From positions 496,001-560,000 of the forward strand of contig NZ_LBIP01000018.1 in NCBI RefSeq assembly GCF_001280435.1: a stretch of DNA of 64,000 nt. Reading direction: 5' to 3'. The notes under the pieces are model-generated. The model ran no database searches and was not told where the DNA came from. It worked only from the letters and a program-made list of their open reading frames with translations. This DNA comes from Mangrovimonas xylaniphaga. GTDB lineage: Bacteria; Bacteroidota; Bacteroidia; Flavobacteriales; Flavobacteriaceae. Shown in pieces: positions 1 through 8,284 of the stretch. Position numbers and translations under genes: made by a program. Each line of letters starts with the position of its first letter. Within the stretch, counting starts at the first letter, position 1.

Positions 1-2226
1 GTAAAATATCAAGACGAGATCCTTAGAATTGAAGATGCCCTTCAAAAAGGATTGACTTCGGATATTGTTTTGGTTGTGGATCGCGTTATTGTAAGGCATG
101 AAGAGGACTTCTTTAACCGATTGGCTGATGCCATTGAAACTGCCTTCTTTGAAGGGAAAGGTGCCTGTACAGTAGAATACCTTTCCAACGGAGAGCAACG
201 TTCCTACAATAACAAATTTGAACTGGACGACATGACCTTTTTGGAGCCTAACGTCCATTTGTTCAGCTTTAACAATCCTTATGGTGCGTGTCCTAAATGC
301 GAAGGCTATGGAGATGTTATTGGTCTTGATGAAGATTTGGTCATCCCAAATACAGGCTTATCAATCTATGAAAATGCCATTTTCCCATGGAGAGGTGAAA
401 GCATGAGTTGGTATAGAGATCAATTGGTGAACAACTCACATAAATTCGATTTTCCTATTCATAAACCTTATTACCAATTATCTGACGCGCAAAAACAATT
501 GGTTTGGGAAGGCAATAGCTATTTTGAAGGCTTGAATTCCTTTTTTGAAGAACTGGAAGCCAAAGCTTATAAAATCCAAAACAGGGTCATGTTATCCCGT
601 TATCGAGGCAAAACCAAATGCAGTACTTGTCACGGAAAACGCTTAAGACCTGAAGCTAATTACGTAAAAATTGGAGGGGCAACCATCACGGATTTAGTAG
701 AATTGCCATTAAATCAATTAGCTGATTTTTTTGATACTCTTGAACTAAACGAATACGACACAAAAATTGCCGAACGATTGCTGAAGGAAATCACTAATCG
801 CTTATCCTTCCTAAAAAATGTAGGACTTGAGTATCTAACCTTAAATAGACGTTCCAACACCTTGTCTGGAGGAGAAAGCCAACGTATTAACCTTGCTACA
901 TCTCTTGGAAGCAGTTTGGTAGGCTCTATGTATATCCTGGACGAGCCTAGTATAGGACTCCACCCAAAAGACACCCAAAAACTTATAAAGGTATTGGAGG
1001 CCCTTCGTGATTTGGGCAATACGGTAATTGTGGTAGAACATGATGAAGATATCATGAATGCTGCAGATGAAATTATCGATATAGGCCCCGAAGCGGGAAC
1101 TTTTGGAGGTGAAGTTGTGGCCACAGGTACTTACAAGGATATCCTAGCGTCCAATTCGTTAACGGCCCAATACCTCAATGGACAATTGGAAATTGAAATC
1201 CCACAAAAAAGACGCACGTCAAAATACCATATCGATATTCTTGGAGCTAGAGAAAATAACCTTCAAAATATCGACGTAAGATTTCCTTTGGAAATGCTCA
1301 CGGTAATTACTGGTGTTTCTGGTAGTGGAAAAAGTACCTTGATCAAAAAGATTCTCTATCCCGCCATTCAAAAGAAACTAACCGATTTTAGTGAGAAACC
1401 AGGTCAATTTACTGAGCTTCAGGGCAACTTTAAAAATATCAAACATGTGGAGTTTGTTGATCAAAACCCAATTGGAAGGTCTTCGCGCTCCAACCCTGTT
1501 ACCTATATTAAGGCATATGATGATATCAGGGCGTTGTTTGCTTCACAAAAGCTGAGCAAGATTCGTAACTATCAAGCTAAACACTTTAGTTTCAATGTGG
1601 ATGGTGGTCGTTGTGAAACTTGTAAAGGTGAAGGTGAAGTGACTATTGAAATGCAGTTTATGGCCGATGTGCACCTAACCTGTGAAACCTGTAACGGAAA
1701 GCGCTTTAAAAAGGACATCTTGGAAGTGACGTTTGAAGGCAAAAGTATCGACGACATTTTGAATCTTACTATTGATGAGGCCATTGCATTTTTCACCCAA
1801 ACTAAAGAAACCAGAATCCAATCGAAGCTGCAACCACTTCAGGATGTTGGTTTGGGCTACGTAACCTTGGGACAAAGCTCATCTACGCTATCTGGTGGAG
1901 AAGCTCAACGTATTAAGTTGGCTTCTTTCTTGGGAAAAGGTAGTAAAAGTGATAACGCCCTGTTTATTTTTGACGAACCCACCACAGGACTACATTTCCA
2001 CGATATTCAAAAACTACTCAAGTCATTTCAGGCACTTATTGCCAAAGGCCATTCCATAATTGTTATTGAACACAATTTGGATCTTATAAAATGTGCCGAT
2101 TTTATTATTGACTTAGGTCCTGAAGGCGGAAAGCAAGGCGGACAACTAGTAGCTGTTGGGACTCCTGAAGAAATTGTAAGAAACGAAAACTCGATTACAG
2201 GTAAATTCCTCAAAGAAAAACTTTAA
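1..2226 (+). CDS. uvrA: Excinuclease ABC subunit UvrA, 5'-truncated by window edge
   Basis: UvrA is the damage-recognition ATPase of nucleotide excision repair; it loads UvrB on lesions. The frame is open from base 1, so this is about the last 741 residues of a protein usually near 940. Visible in order: a CPKC zinc half-site (about 285-300), a CSTCHGKR zinc pair (about 619-640), the first ABC signature LSGGESQR and Walker B ILDEPSIGLH (about 860-960), a second Walker A GVSGSGKST (about 1312-1335), a zinc module built from CETCKGEGE and CETCNGKR (about 1615-1700), a second signature LSGGEAQR, and Walker B IFDEPTTGLH. The first CxxC normally found just before the LEP..FSFNNP..CP segment is absent, so one zinc module looks incomplete. 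This suggests a divergent Bacteroidota UvrA or second paralogue. A rho-independent terminator follows about 120 bases downstream. Confidence 0.95.
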   Translation, partial: VKYQDEILRIEDALQKGLTSDIVLVVDRVIVRHEEDFFNRLADAIETAFFEGKGACTVEYLSNGEQRSYNNKFELDDMTFLEPNVHLFSFNNPYGACPKCEGYGDVIGLDEDLVIPNTGLSIYENAIFPWRGESMSWYRDQLVNNSHKFDFPIHKPYYQLSDAQKQLVWEGNSYFEGLNSFFEELEAKAYKIQNRVMLSRYRGKTKCSTCHGKRLRPEANYVKIGGATITDLVELPLNQLADFFDTLELNEYDTKIAERLLKEITNRLSFLKNVGLEYLTLNRRSNTLSGGESQRINLATSLGSSLVGSMYILDEPSIGLHPKDTQKLIKVLEALRDLGNTVIVVEHDEDIMNAADEIIDIGPEAGTFGGEVVATGTYKDILASNSLTAQYLNGQLEIEIPQKRRTSKYHIDILGARENNLQNIDVRFPLEMLTVITGVSGSGKSTLIKKILYPAIQKKLTDFSEKPGQFTELQGNFKNIKHVEFVDQNPIGRSSRSNPVTYIKAYDDIRALFASQKLSKIRNYQAKHFSFNVDGGRCETCKGEGEVTIEMQFMADVHLTCETCNGKRFKKDILEVTFEGKSIDDILNLTIDEAIAFFTQTKETRIQSKLQPLQDVGLGYVTLGQSSSTLSGGEAQRIKLASFLGKGSKSDNALFIFDEPTTGLHFHDIQKLLKSFQALIAKGHSIIVIEHNLDLIKCADFIIDLGPEGGKQGGQLVAVGTPEEIVRNENSITGKFLKEKL

Positions 2227-2346
2227 TCGATTTTAACAATTATTAGACTTTTTATTCCTCTAAAATACAGTATCTTGCAGCCCTCTTTAAAAGAAAAGAG
2301 CAACGTTATTGAAACCCCTTTAATTTATTAATCTACATATAGCAGG

Positions 2347-2380
2347 AAGCTTGTCTCATTAGTTTGAGGCAAGCTTTTTC
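2347..2380 (+). terminator. Rho-independent terminator after uvrA
   Basis: A 12-bp stem (2347-2358 with 2365-2376, one G-U) with a 6-base loop is followed by a T run on the + strand. It lies beside the stop codon of the convergent minus-strand gene and may affect both, but only the + strand has the T tract. Confidence 0.8.
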
Positions 2381-3446
2381 AGTAAAATAGAAATGCTGTA
2401 AGTCCCATTACTATCACAGCCAACGGAATTACAAACAATAAGAAAGCAAAAGAAATGGTGCTGCTCTTTAAAAAACATACAAACCATCCTTGCCCATAAA
2501 ATCGTTTAATGGCTATCCACAGATAAAAGAATGTAGAAAACATGATGACACTGTTGATCCAACCAGGAAATCCCTTCCAAATTAGATTGCAGATTACCAA
2601 AATGCTAAACACCATAAATAAGAACGAAAAGAAATAAAAGGTAAACACCAAATGGTGCGCATACTTCCCTTTTCTGTAGAAAAACACTTTTAGAATCAAG
2701 GCGAAAATTGGAAGCAAAATGAACATGGAAATGGGGATACTATCATAGAAAGCCTGAAGGATAGACCCTCCGCTTCTATTCTTATAAAACTTTAATGCTT
2801 GATGGTACAGCCGTCTCGAAAAAGCACTGTTATCGTCGTCCATGCCCATTTCTTTGTAAATCTCCTCATCTGAAGCTCCCGAAGCAATTAATGAGTCTAT
2901 GGCTTCCTGATTAAAATTAAATCCTGTTTTTACAACCTTTTTGTCTTCGGAAGATTTAATGGAATCCAACACTTTAAATCCAGATTCATCCAGTTGAAAG
3001 CCCACCTTGGAATCCTTTAACTTCTGATTCACCTCCGCCACTTTCACCGAATCTGAAACAGCTTGCTTGATGGAATCAATATATTCTTGTTTATGTTCAA
3101 ATTCCGTTTTTAAAGCGGTATCCAATTTTTGAGTTTGTTCGCGAGTCACAAATGAGAACACAAAGAAAAAAATCACGGAAATAAACAGATACATCTGTGC
3201 TGGATGTAAATACAACAGGCGCTTCCCTCCTATAAATTTACTCGCCAAATATCCAGGTCTTGTCATTAAGGGAATGAAACTCTTGAAAAACCGAGCATCG
3301 AAAGAAAAATAATTACTAATGGTATTGTAGAACAAGACTCCTAAAGTTAACTGCTCATCTACCTTTTGACCGCAAAACGGACAAAACTCAAAATTGGCAT
3401 CAAATTCGTTTTCGCAATTTTTACAAGTAATCTCAGATTCACTCAT
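2379..3446 (-). CDS. DUF3667-type membrane protein with N-terminal zinc ribbon
   Basis: 355 residues. The N-terminus carries a zinc-ribbon-like pair, CKNCENEF and CPFCGQK (residues 9-26). Next comes a segment typical of DUF3667 (FFKSFIPLMTRPGYLASKFI, with KRLLYLHPAQMYLF just after it) and a first membrane helix near residues 87-104. A long charged, helical stretch follows (about 105-225), then four hydrophobic helices to the C-terminus. The family is common in Bacteroidota and its function is unknown. The polar middle probably sits on one side of the membrane between helix 1 and the C-terminal helix bundle. The gene stands alone, convergent with uvrA. The family assignment is from recognised sequence style, not a search. 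Confidence 0.75.
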   Translation of the reverse strand: MSESEITCKNCENEFDANFEFCPFCGQKVDEQLTLGVLFYNTISNYFSFDARFFKSFIPLMTRPGYLASKFIGGKRLLYLHPAQMYLFISVIFFFVFSFVTREQTQKLDTALKTEFEHKQEYIDSIKQAVSDSVKVAEVNQKLKDSKVGFQLDESGFKVLDSIKSSEDKKVVKTGFNFNQEAIDSLIASGASDEEIYKEMGMDDDNSAFSRRLYHQALKFYKNRSGGSILQAFYDSIPISMFILLPIFALILKVFFYRKGKYAHHLVFTFYFFSFLFMVFSILVICNLIWKGFPGWINSVIMFSTFFYLWIAIKRFYGQGWFVCFLKSSTISFAFLLFVIPLAVIVMGLTAFLFY

Positions 3447-3550
3447 CTGCTATAATTTGGCGGTTAATAAGTTAAAAGTAATAAAAAAGAATTTTACTAC
3501 ATATTTAAACGCATGGATTAAAATGACTAAACCACAAATTAAATTAACCG

Positions 3551-3578
3551 CATAAAAAAGACCTTAAATAAGGTCTTT
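3551..3578 (-). terminator. Terminator for the lipoprotein gene at 3603-4457
   Basis: A 9-bp perfect stem (3557-3565 with 3570-3578) with a 4-base loop, followed on the minus strand by a T run. It lies 25 bases past the stop codon of the upstream minus-strand gene. Confidence 0.85.
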
Positions 3579-3602
3579 CCAAATTCATATTTTCATTGAA
3601 TC

Positions 3603-4457
3603 TTACCTAGCCACAAAATCACTTAAGAAAATAAAGATATGCCCAGTTTTACTATCTATTTCCATATTGTATTTTGTAGGGTAATTGCTTCCTGGGTTTT
3701 CAAACTGCAAGGGCTGGGTAAAATCTGAAGTAAACTCTGTAGCGGTTTGTAAAAAGTCCAAAGCAAACTTAGTTTCTACAAACACATGTTTTTGATTATA
3801 AGATCCATGGATGATTCCTGTGTCAAAGTCATTGTTTACTGCTAAGAAATCAAAAGGCAACCAATGCTTTCCAGCATAAGGGTAATACCCCAATTGTCCT
3901 GGTAATTTTAAAAAGCCCACAGGCATTTTATTCACATCGGGGAACACATTTACAGCATCTACAATGGCTTGATTATTGTCATCATACGGAAGGATTTGCA
4001 AGCGTTCTTCTTCAGTAATCTCAAAAAAATGAACATCAAAATGAGGAATCCAATAGGCCGGTGCATGCCCCATTGGTTCCCAGTTAAGGGTAATATGCTC
4101 ATAGGCCGTCAATTGTTTGGCCTTTAAATGAAGAGGAATTGAAGTAATTGCATCATCTTCTGGCAAACTTTCTAAATCTCCCAATGCTTCAGGGGTAATT
4201 TCAATGCCGAAGGCCACAGGAAAATCATTGTCATCCACACTTACCCAAGATCTTACCTTCCCAATTCCAAAAGCAACCTGAGGGCCTTTAAATATTAATA
4301 ATTTATCAGCCTCTCGCTTGGCTGAAGGTACATTTTCCGTTGGGATTGATTCAACGGATTCTTCAATTAAATCTGTTTCCTGAGTAGAACAGGAATACAT
4401 CAAAAAAGCCACAAATATCCACAGATATACAGTAGCATAACTGCAACGTTTTTTCAT
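3603..4457 (-). CDS. Putative lipoprotein, DUF5602/TTHB210-like
   Basis: 284 residues from the ATG at 4457. An upstream in-frame ATG at 4496 exists, but the later start gives a clean signal peptide (MKKRCSYATVYLW, then FLMYSC), with Cys as the likely lipidated residue, so I prefer it. After an acidic linker comes a beta-rich domain containing the motif PHFDVHFFEI (about residues 135-145), glycine/proline turns, and HKHVFVETKF later. The HFD.HF motif recalls TTHB210-like (DUF5602) proteins, whose role is not known. It is probably anchored to a membrane facing the periplasm or outside. An 8-bp inverted repeat lies just upstream. Confidence 0.65.
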   Translation of the reverse strand: MKKRCSYATVYLWIFVAFLMYSCSTQETDLIEESVESIPTENVPSAKREADKLLIFKGPQVAFGIGKVRSWVSVDDNDFPVAFGIEITPEALGDLESLPEDDAITSIPLHLKAKQLTAYEHITLNWEPMGHAPAYWIPHFDVHFFEITEEERLQILPYDDNNQAIVDAVNVFPDVNKMPVGFLKLPGQLGYYPYAGKHWLPFDFLAVNNDFDTGIIHGSYNQKHVFVETKFALDFLQTATEFTSDFTQPLQFENPGSNYPTKYNMEIDSKTGHIFIFLSDFVAR

Positions 4458-4491
4458 GATTATTGGTATTAGAATTATACAAGCAAAACAA

Positions 4492-4519
4492 ATCATGAGC
4501 TATATCAACGACTCATGAT
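4492..4519. promoter_or_regulatory. Inverted repeat upstream of the lipoprotein gene
   Basis: Perfect 8-base arms ATCATGAG (4492-4499) and CTCATGAT (4512-4519), with centres 20 bases apart (about two helical turns). It sits 35-62 bases before the start at 4457, where an operator would be expected. The binding protein is unknown; the LytTR regulator encoded next to it is a neighbour but not shown to bind here. Confidence 0.4.
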
Positions 4520-4683
4520 ATTACTTACCATTATTAGAACACCTTAGGAAGAGAGTTTTGTAAAAGAATAGTAACTCCATTACTACATAAAAATAGGTAA
4601 TTTAAAAAGTGGAAATTGTTCTGATAGATAAAGGAAATGGTTTGGTTGACAGAAACATGTTTTTAAAAGACGAAATGAAAAAA

Positions 4684-5388
4684 CTATAACCTTCCTTCAT
4701 ACAATTGATCTATAACGTGGGCATAACTACTTCCCACGGGAATGGACACCTTCCCTATTTCAATATCGTAATTGGTGAACGCAGTAATTTTTTTAATCGC
4801 CAAAATATACGAGCGATGTGTGCGGATAAATAAGTGTTTTGGCAAAATGGCTTCGGTGACGCTTATGGACTGCTTTACTTTGAGCTCAGGATGATCTTCA
4901 CGATGGATGATAATATAGTCCTTGAAACTTTCTATGTAAAGAATGCTTTTCAAAATTACCTTAACCGTTTTTCGTTGTGCCCTGAAATACAAAAATTCCT
5001 TGTTTAAAGCTCCTTCTGCTGAAAGGTCAAAATAATAACCATTGGTGTACTTTTTTACGGCCTGCAGAAACCTATCGTAAGAAATGGGTTTGGACAAATA
5101 ATCCAATGCCTCCAACTGAAAAGCCTCTATTGGTTTGTTTTTATGGGAAGACATGTAAATAACCTTAGGTGTATTTTTATGGATTTTCATAAATTCCATA
5201 ACGGGTAAACCTAAACAGCCCACATCCAAGAACAGCAAATCTACCTGTTCTCCTTCCAATGTATCAAAAGAATGTTGGGCACAACTAAATACACCCACTA
5301 CTTCCATTTGTTCAATAGATGCAATATGGTCCTTCAAAATTTTAATTGAAGGAGGTTCATCATCTATTATCAAACATCTACAAATCAT
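4684..5388 (-). CDS. LytTR-family response regulator
   Basis: 234 residues. The N-terminal receiver has the acidic pocket DDEP (residues 9-12), the phospho-acceptor Asp in LLFLDV (about residue 55), a Ser in MSSH and the conserved Lys of LSKPIS. The C-terminal half (about 130-234) is a LytTR DNA-binding domain with the typical YIESFKDYIIIH and FIRTHRSYIL segments. Such regulators usually pair with a LytS/YehU-type membrane histidine kinase, but none is encoded nearby, so it is an orphan within this window. It is separated from the lipoprotein gene by about 230 bases and reads the same way. Cytoplasmic transcription factor; targets unknown. Confidence 0.9.
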   Translation of the reverse strand: MICRCLIIDDEPPSIKILKDHIASIEQMEVVGVFSCAQHSFDTLEGEQVDLLFLDVGCLGLPVMEFMKIHKNTPKVIYMSSHKNKPIEAFQLEALDYLSKPISYDRFLQAVKKYTNGYYFDLSAEGALNKEFLYFRAQRKTVKVILKSILYIESFKDYIIIHREDHPELKVKQSISVTEAILPKHLFIRTHRSYILAIKKITAFTNYDIEIGKVSIPVGSSYAHVIDQLYEGRL

Positions 5389-5424
5389 GATTGGTTAGAA
5401 AGCACAGAAGTGCAGTTAGCTATT

Positions 5425-5450
5425 CTAAAGTTACATAATTATAAATTATG
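5425..5450 (-). promoter_or_regulatory. Possible promoter and palindrome upstream of the LytTR gene
   Basis: On the minus strand TAACTTTA (5432-5425) is one base off the TAnnTTTG -7 element. Immediately upstream lies an AT-rich palindrome, CATAATT-ATA-AATTATG (5434-5450), between the -7 and the expected -33 position. It could be an autoregulatory site. In DNA this AT-rich it may also be chance. Confidence 0.3.
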
Positions 5451-5598
5451 CGATACTTTTTTTTAATTATATGGATTTTAACTGGTATCACTCAGTATAT
5501 AATTCAACAAATATCCATCTAATAAACAAAGCTCTAGCTGAATAAAATCAAATGTTTTAAAATAATTTTCTCTATTTCATTTAATTATCAAATCATAT

Positions 5599-5615
5599 TT
5601 GGCACGCTGTTTGTT
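5599..5615 (+). promoter_or_regulatory. Sigma-54 (RpoN)-type promoter for the secreted protein at 5648
   Basis: TTGGCACGCTGTTTGTT matches the sigma-54 consensus TGGCACG-N4-TTGC except for the last C. The GG (5601-5602) and G (5613) have the invariant -24/-12 spacing. A start site near 5625 would leave a leader of about 20 bases before the ATG at 5648. No TAnnTTTG element is seen in this interval. Confidence 0.65.
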
Positions 5616-5647
5616 TTGTATAAACCGAACCCTTAAAATCTTCTAAT

Positions 5648-6715
5648 ATGAAAAAGATTATTTTATTATTTACGAGTTTACTTCTAGCAGGGGTATCTGT
5701 AAACGCAACATCAACTTTTAACAATACAACAGTTTCCCATACGTATGTGGGAGGTTATGGCAACTCTTTTATCTTTATGGAGGACGGCATTGAATTTTCG
5801 GTATTTCCAGATGGACAGTTTGATTTTTATGTTCCAAAATATGGCCCCGATGTAAATGTGGCTTTCACTTCTCCAAACTTCTCCATTAGTTTCAATTCTG
5901 GATACAACTACAGCCCATATATTCAGTATGACGATTTTGGAGCCATCATTCAAATTGAACATGTGCCAATTTTCTATGATTACTATGGAAGAATTGTACG
6001 TGCAGGAAACGTAAACATATTTTACAACAATTTTGGTCGCATTGCGAGAATAGGCGGTTTATATGTTCACTACAACAATTACAGAACTTATACCCACTGT
6101 ACTGGTTACATTAACGTGTACAATAGAGCCTATGTATACCGTCCTTGGCATAGATATTATGTAGTTCCAACCTACAATTATTGCATGGTAAGTCCGCAAC
6201 CTTACAGAAGATATTATACACCGGTAAGACATACCTATTACAGACCTTACCATAATAATGTAAGACATGTGAATGTAAATGGACACAGAAGTGCTGTTGC
6301 CAACAATTCTAGACGAACCAATGCGCAACAAACCCGAACTCACGAGCGATATAGACAAGAAGCTGTTCCGCAAAGACAGGTAACTAGGAACAATAACAGC
6401 AATAATAGAAGTACAAACCGCTCTCAAGTGAATACCAACGAGCGAAGAACTGCAAATTTTTCAAATAACAACAATAGAAGTCAAAATTCTAGAACACAAA
6501 CAACTAGAACGACCAATTCTAGACAAACCGTTAGTACTTCTACAGAAAGGAGAAAAAAATTAGAATCGAAACAACCAAATCGATCTAATGAACGTACATA
6601 TACTAGCAGACAAACTAACAATAGATCTGCTCAAGTAACACAAAGTAGAAACACTACTTCTTCAAAGAAAAGAGCAAGCAGCAATGCTTCTCAAAGAAGT
6701 TCTGGAAGAAGATAA
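5648..6715 (+). CDS. Secreted Tyr/Asn-rich protein with basic low-complexity tail
   Basis: 355 residues. A clear signal peptide (MKKIILLFTSLLLAGVSVNA) is followed by a beta-prone domain rich in Tyr, Phe, Asn and Gly. Residues about 105-140 contain two or three short units of the form [VN]xIFYxxxGRIxRxG, like small beta-strand repeats. A Tyr/Arg/Pro-rich segment follows (about 150-200). The last 150 residues are a disordered Asn/Arg/Thr/Ser/Gln-rich tail. The predicted product is exported and very basic. I recognise the style from other flavobacterial genomes but know of no function; binding of polyanions such as polysaccharide or DNA is only a guess. It is monocistronic, with a sigma-54-like promoter upstream and a terminator after it. 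Confidence 0.8.
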   Translation: MKKIILLFTSLLLAGVSVNATSTFNNTTVSHTYVGGYGNSFIFMEDGIEFSVFPDGQFDFYVPKYGPDVNVAFTSPNFSISFNSGYNYSPYIQYDDFGAIIQIEHVPIFYDYYGRIVRAGNVNIFYNNFGRIARIGGLYVHYNNYRTYTHCTGYINVYNRAYVYRPWHRYYVVPTYNYCMVSPQPYRRYYTPVRHTYYRPYHNNVRHVNVNGHRSAVANNSRRTNAQQTRTHERYRQEAVPQRQVTRNNNSNNRSTNRSQVNTNERRTANFSNNNNRSQNSRTQTTRTTNSRQTVSTSTERRKKLESKQPNRSNERTYTSRQTNNRSAQVTQSRNTTSSKKRASSNASQRSSGRR

Positions 6716-6748
6716 CATATAGACGACTTTTTGGTTGGTTAGTTAGAA

Positions 6749-6793
6749 ATCCCCTGTGAGAAGTATGCCTCAAAGCACCTCACGGGGTTTTCT
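6749..6793. terminator. Bidirectional terminator
   Basis: CCCCTGTGAG (6751-6760) pairs with CTCACGGGG (6779-6787), with one bulge, followed by TTTTCTTATT. It lies between convergent genes ending at 6715 and 6808. Confidence 0.7.
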
Positions 6794-6807
6794 TATTATA
6801 CACTTAT

Positions 6808-8268
6808 TTAGATTTTGGTAAGAAACTTTTTTACGACACTGTTGATATCCTCCGAAATGCGAAGCTTGAAAATTAGTAGGCCATAGCCTAACACAATCAA
6901 CAAAGACTTTAAGGTCATATTAATTAAGGGATGAAATGGAAAGTCCCAAAAATAGAAGACTACAAACCCAACGAGAATTACCAAACTTAACACCAGACTC
7001 TCTTTGGTGAAGGGCCACATCCCAAATTTCAATTTTACAAAGTAGATTTTTATAGAGTTATAAATAAATATTGCAATAAAAGTGGCTATGGCAGCTCCGT
7101 TCATTCCATACTTAGGAATAAAGGCTAAATTCAACAATACAATTAAAATGGTCAACAAAACTCCAAAAAACAAGACCATTCTATAATAATCACTATTGAA
7201 TAAAATGGCGTTATTATTTCCCATTACATTATCATATAATTTCGCAGCACTAATCAAAAACACCACCAACAAGCCTTCTCTAAATTCCTTTGGAATAATT
7301 AAATAAAGCTCATTAATATTCAAAACAATCAACAAAAAAATCAAGCCACTTACTACGAAGAGGTTTAGTGAGGACCTTTGGTAAAGTCCCTTTAGCTCCA
7401 CCGTGTTTTTTTCATTTAACAACTTTGCGGTTAAAGGCATCATAATTTGGTGCATCGCTCTTTGAGGCACCGCAATAACGGTTGCAATAAAAATGGCCAC
7501 ACTGTAATAGGCCACTTCTTCAATATCGGGGCGTAATTTCCCCAGCATGAACTTATCGATATCCAAAATAAGCGTAGCTATAGAACCTGCTATGATGATA
7601 AGTGACGAATACTTTAAAATAGCGCTCAGATTTTCAATTTTATTAAATCGAATCACCGGCCAACGCACATTGTAAGCATATAGTTTCATCACCACCATCC
7701 TTAACACATATACACCCACCAAAGCATTTATAAACTGTTCTACGGTAAGCCAATTCAAATAAACGGCAAATAGGAGGATTATAATCGCTATTCGGTGGAA
7801 GACTTCCTTCATGAAATTTCCAAAAACCGTTTGCATCTGTACTTTGGCCCAAGCAAAAAACACTTCAAAATAGGCCATGGCAACAGCTGTGATAAAAATA
7901 TGCCATACATAACCTTTCACAATCGCATTTTCGGCACCTAGCCAATTGGAAATTATATCATGGGCAAAAAATCCTATAATCCCTATTGGAATGGCCATTG
8001 CCAAAGGCAAAAACAACATTAAGGTTAAAAAACTATTGATGCTATTTTTAGTTTTATAGGTAGAATAAAACTTAATCATAGTGTTCTGTACCCCAAAAGC
8101 CATTAAAGGCATCATGATATTGGCAGCAGACAATATAAAACCAACCAATCCGTAATATTCATCAGAAATGAAATTGGTATACAAAAACAAAGTATTGATG
8201 GCACCAATACCAAATCCTAGATATGTACTGACTGTGTTTTTAAAGGATTGTTTAATGACAATTCCCAT
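6808..8268 (-). CDS. Polysaccharide flippase (Wzx/MOP superfamily)
   Basis: 486 residues, almost entirely hydrophobic with about 12-14 predicted membrane helices. It starts with SFKNTVSTYLGFGIGAINTL, the N-terminal pattern of oligosaccharide flippases (polysaccharide biosynthesis protein family). Such proteins move lipid-linked oligosaccharides across the inner membrane. It is the last gene of a minus-strand operon (DUF4834, YfhO-like, glycosyltransferase, flippase), 16 bases after the glycosyltransferase, which supports a role in surface glycan export. The substrate cannot be told from sequence. Confidence 0.85.
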   Translation of the reverse strand: MGIVIKQSFKNTVSTYLGFGIGAINTLFLYTNFISDEYYGLVGFILSAANIMMPLMAFGVQNTMIKFYSTYKTKNSINSFLTLMLFLPLAMAIPIGIIGFFAHDIISNWLGAENAIVKGYVWHIFITAVAMAYFEVFFAWAKVQMQTVFGNFMKEVFHRIAIIILLFAVYLNWLTVEQFINALVGVYVLRMVVMKLYAYNVRWPVIRFNKIENLSAILKYSSLIIIAGSIATLILDIDKFMLGKLRPDIEEVAYYSVAIFIATVIAVPQRAMHQIMMPLTAKLLNEKNTVELKGLYQRSSLNLFVVSGLIFLLIVLNINELYLIIPKEFREGLLVVFLISAAKLYDNVMGNNNAILFNSDYYRMVLFFGVLLTILIVLLNLAFIPKYGMNGAAIATFIAIFIYNSIKIYFVKLKFGMWPFTKESLVLSLVILVGFVVFYFWDFPFHPLINMTLKSLLIVLGYGLLIFKLRISEDINSVVKKFLTKI

Positions 8269-8284
8269 AGAAGTTCAGGTTGGT

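Noticed and set aside
714-1124. Long antisense open frame inside uvrA
   Set aside because: It lies opposite a strongly conserved ABC domain, has no promoter or start context, and its composition is that of a reversed coding strand.
4684-5388. LytTR gene as half of a two-component pair with the lipoprotein
   Set aside because: No histidine kinase is encoded within the window near it; adjacency alone does not show a functional pair.
6059-6427. Antisense open frame in the secreted Y/N-rich gene
   Set aside because: A by-product of the repetitive Tyr/Asn codons on the other strand; no start signal or recognisable protein features.
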